Origin: Clostridium bowmanii
Lineage (GTDB): Bacteria; Bacillota; Clostridia; Clostridiales; Clostridiaceae
DNA length: 54,454 nt
Direction: 5' to 3'
NCBI RefSeq assembly: GCF_018861315.1
Contig: NZ_JAHLDL010000032.1
Coordinates: forward strand, 1-54,454
Shown here one piece after another: positions 33,002 to 42,021 of the stretch. Below the pieces are notes generated by a model that worked only from the letters and a program-made list of their open reading frames with translations, made no database searches and was not told where the DNA came from. The position numbers and the translations under genes are program-made. Each line of letters starts with the position of its first letter. Positions within the stretch are counted from its first letter, which is position 1.

Positions 33002-34789
33002 CTACTTTTCATCATCTAGTGCATCTAATGATGTCTGTATCTCCCATATTCTTTTATAGATACCATCTTTTTTAATAAGTGTTTTATGGGTGCCTATATT
33101 CTCAATCTTTCCATGATTTAATACTATAATTTTATCTGCAGCCATAACCGTGGAAATTCTATGTGAGATTATAAAAGTAGTGCTACCTTTATTTTTGTTT
33201 TTAAGTTCTTCCCTTATAACCCTATCCGTTTCAGTATCCACTGCACTTAATGAATCATCAAATATTAATATAGGCATATCTTTTATCAGTGTTCTCGCAA
33301 TGGCAACTCTTTGTCTTTGTCCTCCTGACAAGGTGACACCCTTTTCTCCGACGACGGTGTCATACCCCTTTTCAAAGGAATTTATAACATTATGCACAGC
33401 AGCTACTGTGGCAGCATTTTGAATTTCTATGTCCTTTGAGTCTATCTTCGCCATTTTGATATTTTCCTTTATGGTTCTTGAATAGAGAAAGGGCTCTTGA
33501 AGTACTATTCCTATATTGTTTCTCATATGCTTTCTTTCAATATTTTTAAGCTCTACTCCATCAATTTTTATAGAACCACTATCATAGTCATAAAGTCTTA
33601 ATAAAAGATGTACTAGTGAGGATTTACCTGAACCTGTTGGCCCAACAATAGCAATTGTTTCGCCCTTCTTCACTTTAAAACTTATATCCTTAAGAATTTC
33701 ATTATCACTCTCATACTCAAAATTTACATTTACAAAACTTATTTCTCCACTAATCTCTGGTTTTAGTGCTTTACCATATTCCTCTTCCACTGGAACATCC
33801 ATAATATTTGTTATTCTCTGAAGAGAAACTGACATTTTCCCCATATCGGAAAGAATTCTACCTAGTTGCCTTACAGGCCATAATAGCATTCCTTCATAAG
33901 TATTAAATACCACAAGGGTCCCCAAACTTATTTCTCCATTAACTGCAAAATATATGCCTGATACTAAAACCAGACCAATTTGAGTCATGCAAAGAATATC
34001 TGATGTAGACCAATAAGTTGAAAGCAGCTTTACTAATTTGAAATTCAAATCCCTATATTTCATATTTTCACTTTCATATTTTTCAATTTCAAAGTTCTGT
34101 CTTCCGAAAGCTTTTACAACTCTAACTCCACTTAAATTTTCTTGAAGCACTGATGTTAAAACTCCCTCTTGCGAATCCGCCTTCTCAAAGGTATTTTTAA
34201 TTTTATAAAAAAACACGTAAGAAAATATAAATATAATAGGTACTATAACCATTGCAATAACCGTCATTTTTTTATTCAGCGACAACATCATGATAATTGC
34301 AAAAGATACTATAAAGAATGCTCTTCCGATTTCCACCATTTGCGTTGCAAAAAATTTTCTAACGGTCTCTACATCTGAAGTACATCTTTGAATTAAGTCT
34401 CCAGATTCTGCTTTTACATGATATGCATAAGGCAAATTCTGAATATGATCATAAAGCTTCCCTCTCATATTCCTTGCTATGTTTTCAGCTGCCTTTGCAG
34501 AAAGCTTTCCTCTAAGAAATAAGAAAATTCCTCTTACACAGGTTAATATTACAAGACATAAAGAACATATCCACAAATTTCTAAGAAGCACTCCTGTACC
34601 GCCAACCAGTGTTACTAACTTTTCTATAGGCACCGGAACGTCTAATGGTTTATTTCCTATTACAGAATCTATTGTTATTTTTATAATCATAGGTTCAAGC
34701 ATTGCTATAAATGTAGCTGCTGCTATAGAAAGTATTGCAGTAAAATATAGTAGTCTATTTCCCTTAGTTAGTTTTAAAAGTTTCTTCAT
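33002..34789 (-). CDS. ABC exporter half-transporter, degenerate-site partner (YheI-like)
   Basis: A 595-residue ABC exporter half with six membrane helices and an ATPase domain. Walker A is GPTGSGKSS, the signature LSGGQRQRVAIART is canonical, and the H-loop is ISHRIST. Walker B reads LIFDDSLSAVD: Asp replaces the catalytic Glu, marking the non-hydrolysing site of a heterodimer. It is the first gene of a two-gene operon. The TetR-type regulator in the window is far away and belongs to another exporter. Substrate unknown; drugs or lipids by family. Confidence 0.88.
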   Translation of the reverse strand: MKKLLKLTKGNRLLYFTAILSIAAATFIAMLEPMIIKITIDSVIGNKPLDVPVPIEKLVTLVGGTGVLLRNLWICSLCLVILTCVRGIFLFLRGKLSAKAAENIARNMRGKLYDHIQNLPYAYHVKAESGDLIQRCTSDVETVRKFFATQMVEIGRAFFIVSFAIIMMLSLNKKMTVIAMVIVPIIFIFSYVFFYKIKNTFEKADSQEGVLTSVLQENLSGVRVVKAFGRQNFEIEKYESENMKYRDLNFKLVKLLSTYWSTSDILCMTQIGLVLVSGIYFAVNGEISLGTLVVFNTYEGMLLWPVRQLGRILSDMGKMSVSLQRITNIMDVPVEEEYGKALKPEISGEISFVNVNFEYESDNEILKDISFKVKKGETIAIVGPTGSGKSSLVHLLLRLYDYDSGSIKIDGVELKNIERKHMRNNIGIVLQEPFLYSRTIKENIKMAKIDSKDIEIQNAATVAAVHNVINSFEKGYDTVVGEKGVTLSGGQRQRVAIARTLIKDMPILIFDDSLSAVDTETDRVIREELKNKNKGSTTFIISHRISTVMAADKIIVLNHGKIENIGTHKTLIKKDGIYKRIWEIQTSLDALDDEK

Positions 34790-34823
34790 ATAAATCCCCC
34801 CCTTATGGCCAGATAGTATTTTT

Positions 34824-35636
34824 TTACTTTTCCATCAAGTACTTTCTAGTCTCTTCCTCAGCATTTGTGTATGCCATCCTCATTTTATGTACAAATTCAT
34901 CTTCACTAGTGCAGAAATCTGGAATTCCCAATGTTTTTATAACTCCATGTTTAACTTCAGGAGTTACATAAGAGAAGGGCATGTCAAATATATCTTCATC
35001 CATCTCTTTAAAACTGGCAAATTCTCTTTTTAAATCTTGGATAGTTTTTTTTGATTTTAGTTGTTTTCTTACTTTTCTCTTCACCTGCTCGCTTTCATTC
35101 CCACTTCTCAAAACCCTCAGGGCTTTTAAAAATTCCTCTTTTTCCATTCCTCTTAATTTCAAAATTACAAAAGGATCATTATCAAATTCAAGCCCAAGCA
35201 TATAATGAACTGCAGCTATGTGTTTGCAGGGATTTGCAGAATCTGGACATGAACACTCCGTAATTAAATGTATTTGTTTTTTAGGAAAGAGAGAAACTCC
35301 AGCTTCTTTAAAAGCTTCCTCAATGTTTTCCGGCATTTCTCCATTTAATATCATGGCGCAAAATATAGCCTTTTGTGCCATGATATTCATTATATTTTTC
35401 CACTGCTCTTTTGAAAAAACATCAATTTCCATATTAACTCTATAAGGGGTTGGGCTACCACCCTGAACTTCTGCCTCAATTTCTCCCTTTGAAACACGCA
35501 TACTTAAAACATTACCAGCTCTTGCATATTCCCGTCCCTTGTCAATTCTAGAACTTATAGTAAAACTTGAAATTGCATTATTCCATTTCTTTGACCACCA
35601 ATTTATGCCAAACTCATTCCTTATCCTTCCAGTCAA
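34824..35636 (-). CDS. SWIM zinc-finger protein
   Basis: A 270-residue protein with a SWIM motif near residues 128-145: ECSCPDSANPCKHIAAVHY (CxCx8CxH). The start is a TTG at 35636 with GAGGAG 10 bases upstream. It begins 21 bases after the stop of the SNF2 helicase gene, so the two are co-transcribed, a pairing seen repeatedly in Gram-positive bacteria. SWIM domains bind DNA or protein. The joint role (nucleic-acid remodelling, stress or defence) is not established. Confidence 0.85.
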   Translation of the reverse strand: MTGRIRNEFGINWWSKKWNNAISSFTISSRIDKGREYARAGNVLSMRVSKGEIEAEVQGGSPTPYRVNMEIDVFSKEQWKNIMNIMAQKAIFCAMILNGEMPENIEEAFKEAGVSLFPKKQIHLITECSCPDSANPCKHIAAVHYMLGLEFDNDPFVILKLRGMEKEEFLKALRVLRSGNESEQVKRKVRKQLKSKKTIQDLKREFASFKEMDEDIFDMPFSYVTPEVKHGVIKTLGIPDFCTSEDEFVHKMRMAYTNAEEETRKYLMEK

Positions 35637-35657
35637 AAGACAACATCTCCTCAGCTA

Positions 35658-38600
35658 TCATTTATCCAATATATTGTCATGCTCTAGTATAAACAGTTCT
35701 TTAAGTTCTTCATTGCTCATCTCTGAAATCCAGTTCTCATTTGTAGAAACTATACTTTCAGCAAGTGCTTGTTTTCGTTCTAGCATCTCATCAATTTTTT
35801 CTTCTAAAGTTCCCATACATATGAATTTATGCACATGAACGTTCTTAATTTGACCTATTCTAAAAGCTCTATCTGTTGCTTGATTTTCTACCGCAGGGTT
35901 CCACCATCTATCAAAATGAAATACATGATTAGCTTTAGTAAGATTCAGCCCAAGTCCACCAGCCTTTAGAGATAATACAAATATCATAGGCTCCTTTGTG
36001 TCATTTTGAAAAATGTTAATGAGTTCTTCTCTTTTCTTTCTACTAGTACCTCCATGTAAAAATAGTGTTCTTACCCCCAGTTTTTTCTCAAGTTCTGTCT
36101 GCAAAATATGACCCATTTCTGCAAACTGAGTAAATACTAATGACCTATCTCCTTCTTCTATAATAACTTCTAGCATTTCCAAAAGCCTCTCAAGTTTTCC
36201 AGAACGGCCTTCAATTTCGCCATTGTCCTTTAAAAACTGCACAGGATGATTACAAATTTGCTTGAACTTTGTTAAAGAAGAAATAATAAGACCCCTACGC
36301 TGAATGCCTTCAGAACTATCAATTTTATTTAGACAGTCCACTACTACCGCCTGATATAATGTAGCCTGTTCCTTTGTTAAAGGTGCATATTCCTTAGTCT
36401 CAATTTTCTCAGGTAAATCTTTAATAATATTTGCATCAGTTTTAAGTCTTCTTAGTACAAAAGGAGAAATTACTTTTCTTAGCTTAGTACTTTTTTTAGG
36501 ATCTCCATCCCTCTCTATAGGCACTGCATATTCCGCCCTAAAGGTTGACCAATTGTATAGATACCCTTTATTCAAAAAGTCCATAATGGACCATAAATCT
36601 GAAAGTCTATTTTCAACTGGTGTTCCTGTTAATGCAACCTTATATTCTGCTTTAAGGGACTTTATGTGCTGAGTCTGTTTGGACGCACTATTTTTAATGT
36701 TTTGAGCTTCATCTAATATAATCCCCGCCCATTCTTGCTTTTGAAATAGTGCCTTATCCCTTACTATTAGTGCATACGTTGTGATAACAACTTCATTTTT
36801 ATGTATTCCCTTACTAAAAGCTTCATAACCCCACCTATTATCTCCGTGATGAATTGTAGATTTAAGTCCTGGTGCGAATTTTTCTATTTCTTTTTCCCAG
36901 TTTCCCACAACTGAAGTAGGACATATTATAAGTGTTGGTTTGTCAGTTAACTTATTTTCTCTCTCATAAAGCAAAAGACATATACTTTGTATTGTTTTCC
37001 CCAGACCCATATCATCAGCAAGGCAAGCACCTATACCATGATCTCGCAAAAATGTTAGCCAGTAAAAACCTCTCTTTTGATATTCCCTTAAAGTGCCCCT
37101 AAATCCTTGAGGAATATCAACTTCCTCTATAGTATTGTGATCAAATAATTTTTCAAAAAAATTCCCCACGGCTTCTTGATTATCAATATTATCAACACTA
37201 ACTCCTGGAATTATTTCCTCGTCACTTAAGTTTAGTCTTAATAATTCTCCAACAGGAATCTTTCCATTTAAGCTTTTATTCATTTTCATCTTAGAAAGTA
37301 TCTTAATTTGATGTATATCAACCTGTACCCATTGACCCCTTAATTGGATAAATGGTACTTTCAAGTTTGAAATCCTTTCAAATTCTTTCTCACTTATCTC
37401 ACTTCCATCTAAGGCTAACTTCCAATCATATTCAAGAATAGTATCCATATTAAATGTACTTTTTGTTGCCAAATTACTATTTGTAGTGTGGTTTCTATCC
37501 TTCAATTTAACTGAAAGCTTTGAAGGTTTCTTCCACCAAGCTGGCGCAATAATACCAAAACCTTTTTCTCTTAAAAAATAAGCTGACTCTCTTAAGAATG
37601 AATAGGCCTCCTCCATAGATAATTTACACTCTATGGGTACTGCATCATAAAGGCTCCTTTCAATAGGAATAAATACTTTTGATGCAATTGCTAAATCCTC
37701 TAGAAGCCTTTCTTGTGGATTGTTAAATTTTTTATTTAAATAGGTTATAGTATCCAAGGATTCTTCAAAAATCATTTTTGCTGGAAGCATAAGACTAAGA
37801 TCGTCCTTTGCTTGAAGTACATATTCAATTGTCCACTCATCCCCGTGGCTAGGTGGAACAACCTTGAAACAGGTACGAAACTTAAAATTAGTGTTTTTTA
37901 TCTTTATGGGTTCTATCCATTTCTTGTACTCATTTAGCATTTTAATTTGATCACTTGTCTCAATTAAAATCTCAGGACGTTCTGAAAAAAGAGAATGTAT
38001 CCAGTTGCTTCCTAAATTACTATAATATTCCTCCAAACTTTCATTATCCTTGTTTATTTCGCTGCAACTAGTTCTCACCATAGTATCAATCATAGAATCC
38101 ATAAAATCACTTACCAATTTAGTGGTATTGGTATAAATAAACTCTTGATTTTCTAAAGGAAAATAAGCCTTACACTCTGTAGGCATATTACTGCATAGTA
38201 CCTTCTTTTTAACAATATACTCAGAGTCACTTGTATGCCATCTCCACCTAGAATTTACTTTTTTATTTATTCTATCTATAGTTAAGGAAGGCAAATATTT
38301 ATGTTTTATAATTAACTCAGCTGTAAATTTTGCCACTGTAATCCAAAACTTTAATTCATGAGACAACTCTATCCCATTTAGATGGTTTCTATCTATATTT
38401 AAAATCATATGAAATAAATCTAAATTATTAAAAGTAATGCCTCTAATTTCTCTTTTTAGAAGCTGCTTCTTTATCACATCATATTTATATTTTCCACATC
38501 TTATTTCTGATGCTTCGTTATTTGTTTTGTTACGTAATTCTAGAACTGAGGCCATATCCTCATATAGTGAAAGTCCATTTTTAGGTAATCTACCTCTTCT

Positions 38601-38687
38601 AGTACACTTAGTTTCTCCGTTTTGGCCCCACAATATAAAAGTGTGTCTACCTTCTGTAGTTTCTATCCATCCGCCATTTAATATCAA
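35658..38687 (-). CDS. SNF2-family DNA-dependent ATPase/helicase
   Basis: A 1009-residue SWI2/SNF2 ATPase. An ~530-residue N-terminal part includes the bacterial SNF2-associated region. It is followed by the helicase core: ADDMGLGKTIQSI (motif I), TYALIV (Ia region), DEAQNIKN (II), ALTGTPVENRLSDLWSI (III), QICNHP, and the C-terminal lobe with LSLKAGGLGLNLT (V) and DRAFRIGQ (VI). It translocates on duplex DNA rather than unwinding it. The start is a TTG at 38687 with GAGGGTGA 8 bases before it. It forms an operon with the SWIM protein gene. Confidence 0.9.
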   Translation of the reverse strand: MILNGGWIETTEGRHTFILWGQNGETKCTRRGRLPKNGLSLYEDMASVLELRNKTNNEASEIRCGKYKYDVIKKQLLKREIRGITFNNLDLFHMILNIDRNHLNGIELSHELKFWITVAKFTAELIIKHKYLPSLTIDRINKKVNSRWRWHTSDSEYIVKKKVLCSNMPTECKAYFPLENQEFIYTNTTKLVSDFMDSMIDTMVRTSCSEINKDNESLEEYYSNLGSNWIHSLFSERPEILIETSDQIKMLNEYKKWIEPIKIKNTNFKFRTCFKVVPPSHGDEWTIEYVLQAKDDLSLMLPAKMIFEESLDTITYLNKKFNNPQERLLEDLAIASKVFIPIERSLYDAVPIECKLSMEEAYSFLRESAYFLREKGFGIIAPAWWKKPSKLSVKLKDRNHTTNSNLATKSTFNMDTILEYDWKLALDGSEISEKEFERISNLKVPFIQLRGQWVQVDIHQIKILSKMKMNKSLNGKIPVGELLRLNLSDEEIIPGVSVDNIDNQEAVGNFFEKLFDHNTIEEVDIPQGFRGTLREYQKRGFYWLTFLRDHGIGACLADDMGLGKTIQSICLLLYERENKLTDKPTLIICPTSVVGNWEKEIEKFAPGLKSTIHHGDNRWGYEAFSKGIHKNEVVITTYALIVRDKALFQKQEWAGIILDEAQNIKNSASKQTQHIKSLKAEYKVALTGTPVENRLSDLWSIMDFLNKGYLYNWSTFRAEYAVPIERDGDPKKSTKLRKVISPFVLRRLKTDANIIKDLPEKIETKEYAPLTKEQATLYQAVVVDCLNKIDSSEGIQRRGLIISSLTKFKQICNHPVQFLKDNGEIEGRSGKLERLLEMLEVIIEEGDRSLVFTQFAEMGHILQTELEKKLGVRTLFLHGGTSRKKREELINIFQNDTKEPMIFVLSLKAGGLGLNLTKANHVFHFDRWWNPAVENQATDRAFRIGQIKNVHVHKFICMGTLEEKIDEMLERKQALAESIVSTNENWISEMSNEELKELFILEHDNILDK

Positions 38688-38865
38688 TTTACTTCACCCT
38701 CTAATAATGCCATTAATATTTTATTGCATACTATACAGTTTACCATATTTACCTTGAAAATTTCAATTTTATATGTTGTTTTATTAATTTTAAATTGTAT
38801 TACACCCTTAAATTATGGACTATATTGCTGAAATGTTAGTAATTCATTATTCTCAAAGGTTTAAG

Positions 38866-38892
38866 TAAAGTTATTAAGATTTTGTTCGAAAT
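38866..38892 (+). promoter_or_regulatory. Possible sigma-D (motility) promoter of cheV
   Basis: TAAA-N15-TTCGAAAT compares with the sigma-D/sigma-28 consensus TAAA-N15-GCCGATAT: perfect -35, exact spacing and 5 of 8 matches at -10. It lies 85 bases before a chemotaxis gene, which fits the sigma-D regulon. The rest of the 288-base gap is AT-rich without a gene. Confidence 0.4.
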
Positions 38893-38976
38893 ATTAAGTA
38901 TATAGATTTTTTTAATAATTATCAGTTAATTTTTACTAAATCCTATGTTTATATACATTTGAAAGTGAGGAAAAGT

Positions 38977-39876
38977 ATGAATAATAATATACTACTAGAA
39001 TCTGGAACCGGTGAGCTTGAAATATTAGAATTTGTGATAAATAACAAACATTATGCAATTAATATTATAAAGGTTAAAGAGGTAATAAATTCCACTAATT
39101 TAACAAAACTCCCTGACTCACATCCAGCTATTGCAGGACTTACGCTCTATAGAGATAAAATAATAACTTTAATAGATTTAAAATATGTGTTAGAAAAACA
39201 GCATAAAAATGAAGTTGAAGCAAAAATTATCCTTTGTGAATTTAATAAGATTGAGGTTGCCTTTAGTATCGATAATATTGTTGGTGTTCATCGTATTAAA
39301 TGGGAAAAAATAACCAAGCCCGATGACATTTCTGTTAATTCACTAGTTATAGGAAATATCGTTCTAAATAATAAAATAATATTATTGTTAGATTTCGAAA
39401 AAATAGTTACAGATATCAGTCCTTCTACAGGAATCAGTGAGGATAAAATTGTGGATATAGCATATAAAGACAGATCATCAGTTAAACTAGTACTCGCCGA
39501 TGATTCTCCACTAATTCGAAAATTATTAAAGGATACTCTTATTAAGGCTGGGTTCAATAACTTATTGATATTTGATGATGGAAAGCAAGTTTTAGACTAT
39601 TTACTTAATTTAGTCGGACAGAAAAAAGAAAAATTTATAGAAGATGTTAATGTACTAATAACTGATATTGAGATGCCACAAATGGACGGTCATACACTAA
39701 CAAGAAAAATTAAAGAACATAGCATTCTAAAAAAATTGCCAGTTATACTTTTCTCCTCATTAATCACGGGTGATTTAAAACATAAGGGAAACGCCGTTGG
39801 AGCAGATGCACAGCTAAGTAAACCAGAAATTGGGCAACTTGTAACTTGCATTGATGGATTCACTACCCCTAAATAA
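38977..39876 (+). CDS. cheV: Chemotaxis coupling protein CheV
   Basis: A 299-residue protein with an N-terminal CheW domain (about 10-150; LEFVINNKHYAINIIKVKEV) and a C-terminal receiver (about 165-299). Receiver residues are the acidic pair in VLADDSP, phospho-acceptor Asp in VLITDIEMPQMDG, Ser in LFSS and Lys in LSKPE. It couples chemoreceptors to CheA and adapts by phosphorylation. GTGAGG is 8 bases before the ATG at 38977; the TTG at 38959 is upstream of that site. It is monocistronic, with no other chemotaxis gene in the window. A sigma-D-like promoter precedes it. Confidence 0.92.
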   Translation: MNNNILLESGTGELEILEFVINNKHYAINIIKVKEVINSTNLTKLPDSHPAIAGLTLYRDKIITLIDLKYVLEKQHKNEVEAKIILCEFNKIEVAFSIDNIVGVHRIKWEKITKPDDISVNSLVIGNIVLNNKIILLLDFEKIVTDISPSTGISEDKIVDIAYKDRSSVKLVLADDSPLIRKLLKDTLIKAGFNNLLIFDDGKQVLDYLLNLVGQKKEKFIEDVNVLITDIEMPQMDGHTLTRKIKEHSILKKLPVILFSSLITGDLKHKGNAVGADAQLSKPEIGQLVTCIDGFTTPK

Positions 39877-39889
39877 ATAACTAGGTGCC

Positions 39890-39918
39890 ACCAATTTTGG
39901 TGGCACCAATTTTTTATC
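39890..39918 (+). terminator. Terminator of cheV
   Basis: GGTGCCACCAATTTTGGTGGCACC followed by AATTTTTT. It shares GGTGCCACC with the dispersed repeat but is a different, perfect hairpin. Confidence 0.9.
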
Positions 39919-40004
39919 AGAACTTTCTTTACGATTGATTACTATTATGCTTTAATATAACTATCAAACTTAGATTATCCAAAAATATGGGGAGAGTAAA
40001 TTTT

Positions 40005-41039
40005 ATGAAGATTGCAGTAATTGGGTATGGCGGCCTTGGAAAAGCATTTATAACTTTAATCAAAAATAAAGAAGCTGAGTTACATAGGGATGGATATAAT
40101 TTTCAAATAAATTATATTTTAAACTCAAGTGGTGGAATTTATGACCCAAAAGGAATAAATTGTGAAGACGTCTTAAGTTTCTCACTAAAGGGTAAAAATA
40201 TAATCAATTACCCTAAAGGTGGCAGTTCTGAACTTAATTTTACTACACTACTTAAAAATAATGATGTTGATATTCTAATAGAACTTACCCCCACTAATAA
40301 AGAAACTGGTGGAGCTGGTATGATTCATATTAAACAAGCCTTAGAAAGTGGTATTCATGTAATAACAGCAAATAAGGGTCCAATCCTTTTAGCCTATAAT
40401 GAATTATGTGAACTAGCTGTGAAGAATAATGTACAATTGGCTATTGGATGCACTACTGGAGGAGCACTTCCCACTATAAATGCTGGTATGTTTGATTTGG
40501 CTGGTTCAGAGATTCTATCTATTGAAGGTATCTTAAACGGTACAACAAATTTCATTTTAAAAGAAATGGAAGATAATGATGTAACCTACAATGTAGCTCT
40601 TAAAAAGGCACAAAAATTAGGCATAGCAGAAACTGATCCTACCTTAGATGTGGAAGGATGGGATACTGCCTCTAAACTACTTATTCTTACCAATGTTCTA
40701 ATGCATGAAAATAAAACATTAAAAGATATTACTATAGATGGAATTACTAGTATCACACTTAAGGATATAAACAATGCCAAATGTGAAAATAAAAAATATA
40801 AACTTATTGGTAGCGCATGCAAAATCAACAATGAACTAATAATGACAGTTAAACTTGAAAAACTTGAACCTAACCATGCTTTATACAAGGTAGAAGGCAA
40901 AAATAAAGCTGTAAGATTTACTTCTGATACCCTTGGTGATTTAACCATTTTAGGAGGTGCCTCAGGAGTAACCCCTGCAGCAGCATCTATTCTTAGGGAT
41001 TTGATTAATATTACCAACGGGTATAAATTTTGCAGATAA
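40005..41039 (+). CDS. hom: Homoserine dehydrogenase
   Basis: A 344-residue short homoserine dehydrogenase without the C-terminal ACT domain, so it is likely insensitive to threonine through that route. The dinucleotide site is VIGYGGLGKAF (4-14), followed by HVITANKGPILLAY, GGALPTINAG, EGILNGTTNFIL and the catalytic/substrate stretch AETDPTLDVEGWDTASKL. It reduces aspartate semialdehyde to homoserine for threonine and methionine. GGGGAGAG is 9 bases before the ATG at 40005. It stands alone, without thrB or thrC. Confidence 0.9.
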   Translation: MKIAVIGYGGLGKAFITLIKNKEAELHRDGYNFQINYILNSSGGIYDPKGINCEDVLSFSLKGKNIINYPKGGSSELNFTTLLKNNDVDILIELTPTNKETGGAGMIHIKQALESGIHVITANKGPILLAYNELCELAVKNNVQLAIGCTTGGALPTINAGMFDLAGSEILSIEGILNGTTNFILKEMEDNDVTYNVALKKAQKLGIAETDPTLDVEGWDTASKLLILTNVLMHENKTLKDITIDGITSITLKDINNAKCENKKYKLIGSACKINNELIMTVKLEKLEPNHALYKVEGKNKAVRFTSDTLGDLTILGGASGVTPAAASILRDLINITNGYKFCR

Positions 41040-41048
41040 ATATTCAAA

Positions 41049-41101
41049 AGAAAATATAAAAGACTAATTGCAAAATTTGCAATTAGTCTTTTATATTTTC
41101 T
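41049..41101. terminator. Perfect 53-base palindromic terminator
   Basis: Twenty-six-base perfect arms (AGAAAATATAAAAGACTAAT, then TGCAAA) around one central A. It is shared by the converging hom and deacetylase genes. Confidence 0.88.
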
Positions 41102-41109
41102 ACTATTAA

Positions 41110-41841
41110 TTATTTTATAGGATAGTAATTTTCAGGTGTTCCATCATTTATAATCTTAAATTCATATCCATTATCCTTATAGAATTTTATTACTTTAGGA
41201 AGTGCCACACAAGTGTTTTTATGCATATAGTCGCAATGCATAAGTAAAATTATAGGGTGCTCTGTAATGGTCGTTTTTGTAGCTTCTCTGTACAACTGAT
41301 CTATTGGTGTTCTAGCTTTAATTCCATCGGACATATTAGCATTCCAATCGTATACTTTAAAATTATAGCTATGAAGTTCTTCTAAAAAAGACATAGTTAA
41401 ATGTTTTCTACTACCAAATGGAAATCTTATTATTGTTGGTTTAATTCCTGTAAGAGAATTAATTTCACCTTGTGTTTTTAACATTTCATTTATAAACCCT
41501 TTTCTACTGGGATAAATTTTCTTATATGTATGGGTATAAGTATGCAGTCCTATACTATTCCCCTCATTATACATTCTTTTAACCACAGCTTCTTGACCTT
41601 TAATTTGGTTCCCTATAAGAAAAAAAGTGGCCTTTACATGATTTTCTTTAAGTATATCTAAAACCCTATTTGTCATAATGCTAGGTCCATCATCAAAGGT
41701 CAAATATATAACTTTTTCTTCATCTTTACTTAATACAGAATATGCTAATGCCTTTGGACTTATAAATGAATAACAATTAATAAACAAATAAAATACCACT
41801 AGTAATAAAACTGTAATACCACTCAAATATTTTTTTTTCAT
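41110..41841 (-). CDS. Polysaccharide deacetylase (NodB domain)
   Basis: A 243-residue exported carbohydrate esterase family 4 enzyme with an N-terminal signal-anchor (about 5-33). NodB motifs: TFDDGPS (catalytic base Asp and metal Asp), HTYTH (metal His pair), RFPFGSRK, DWNANMSDG and LLMHCD. It is likely to remove acetyl groups from peptidoglycan or another cell-surface glycan, as PdaA-type enzymes do. AAAAGGAGAAG precedes the ATG. Confidence 0.9.
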   Translation of the reverse strand: MKKKYLSGITVLLLVVFYLFINCYSFISPKALAYSVLSKDEEKVIYLTFDDGPSIMTNRVLDILKENHVKATFFLIGNQIKGQEAVVKRMYNEGNSIGLHTYTHTYKKIYPSRKGFINEMLKTQGEINSLTGIKPTIIRFPFGSRKHLTMSFLEELHSYNFKVYDWNANMSDGIKARTPIDQLYREATKTTITEHPIILLMHCDYMHKNTCVALPKVIKFYKDNGYEFKIINDGTPENYYPIK

Positions 41842-42021
41842 ATCTTCTCCTTTTAAATTGATTAAAATATATAATCTTAGTAATTATTTTATCCAAAGTA
41901 GGATATATAATGAGTGGAAATTATTTCACACTTTATTTCTGCAAGAAATCATATTAATATGGAATACTAAACTAGTGGTTATTTTTTTCTTTATTTAAAT
42001 AAGTTGGAGGTGTATAAATTC

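Noticed and set aside
35218-35445. Open frames on the plus strand inside the SWIM/SNF2 genes
   Set aside because: They are antisense to genes with full domain matches, lack ribosome binding sites and have no recognisable sequence.
39890-39913. cheV terminator as another copy of the dispersed repeat
   Set aside because: It shares GGTGCCACC only. The stem is a perfect terminator with a different centre and lacks the CACGTGG core.
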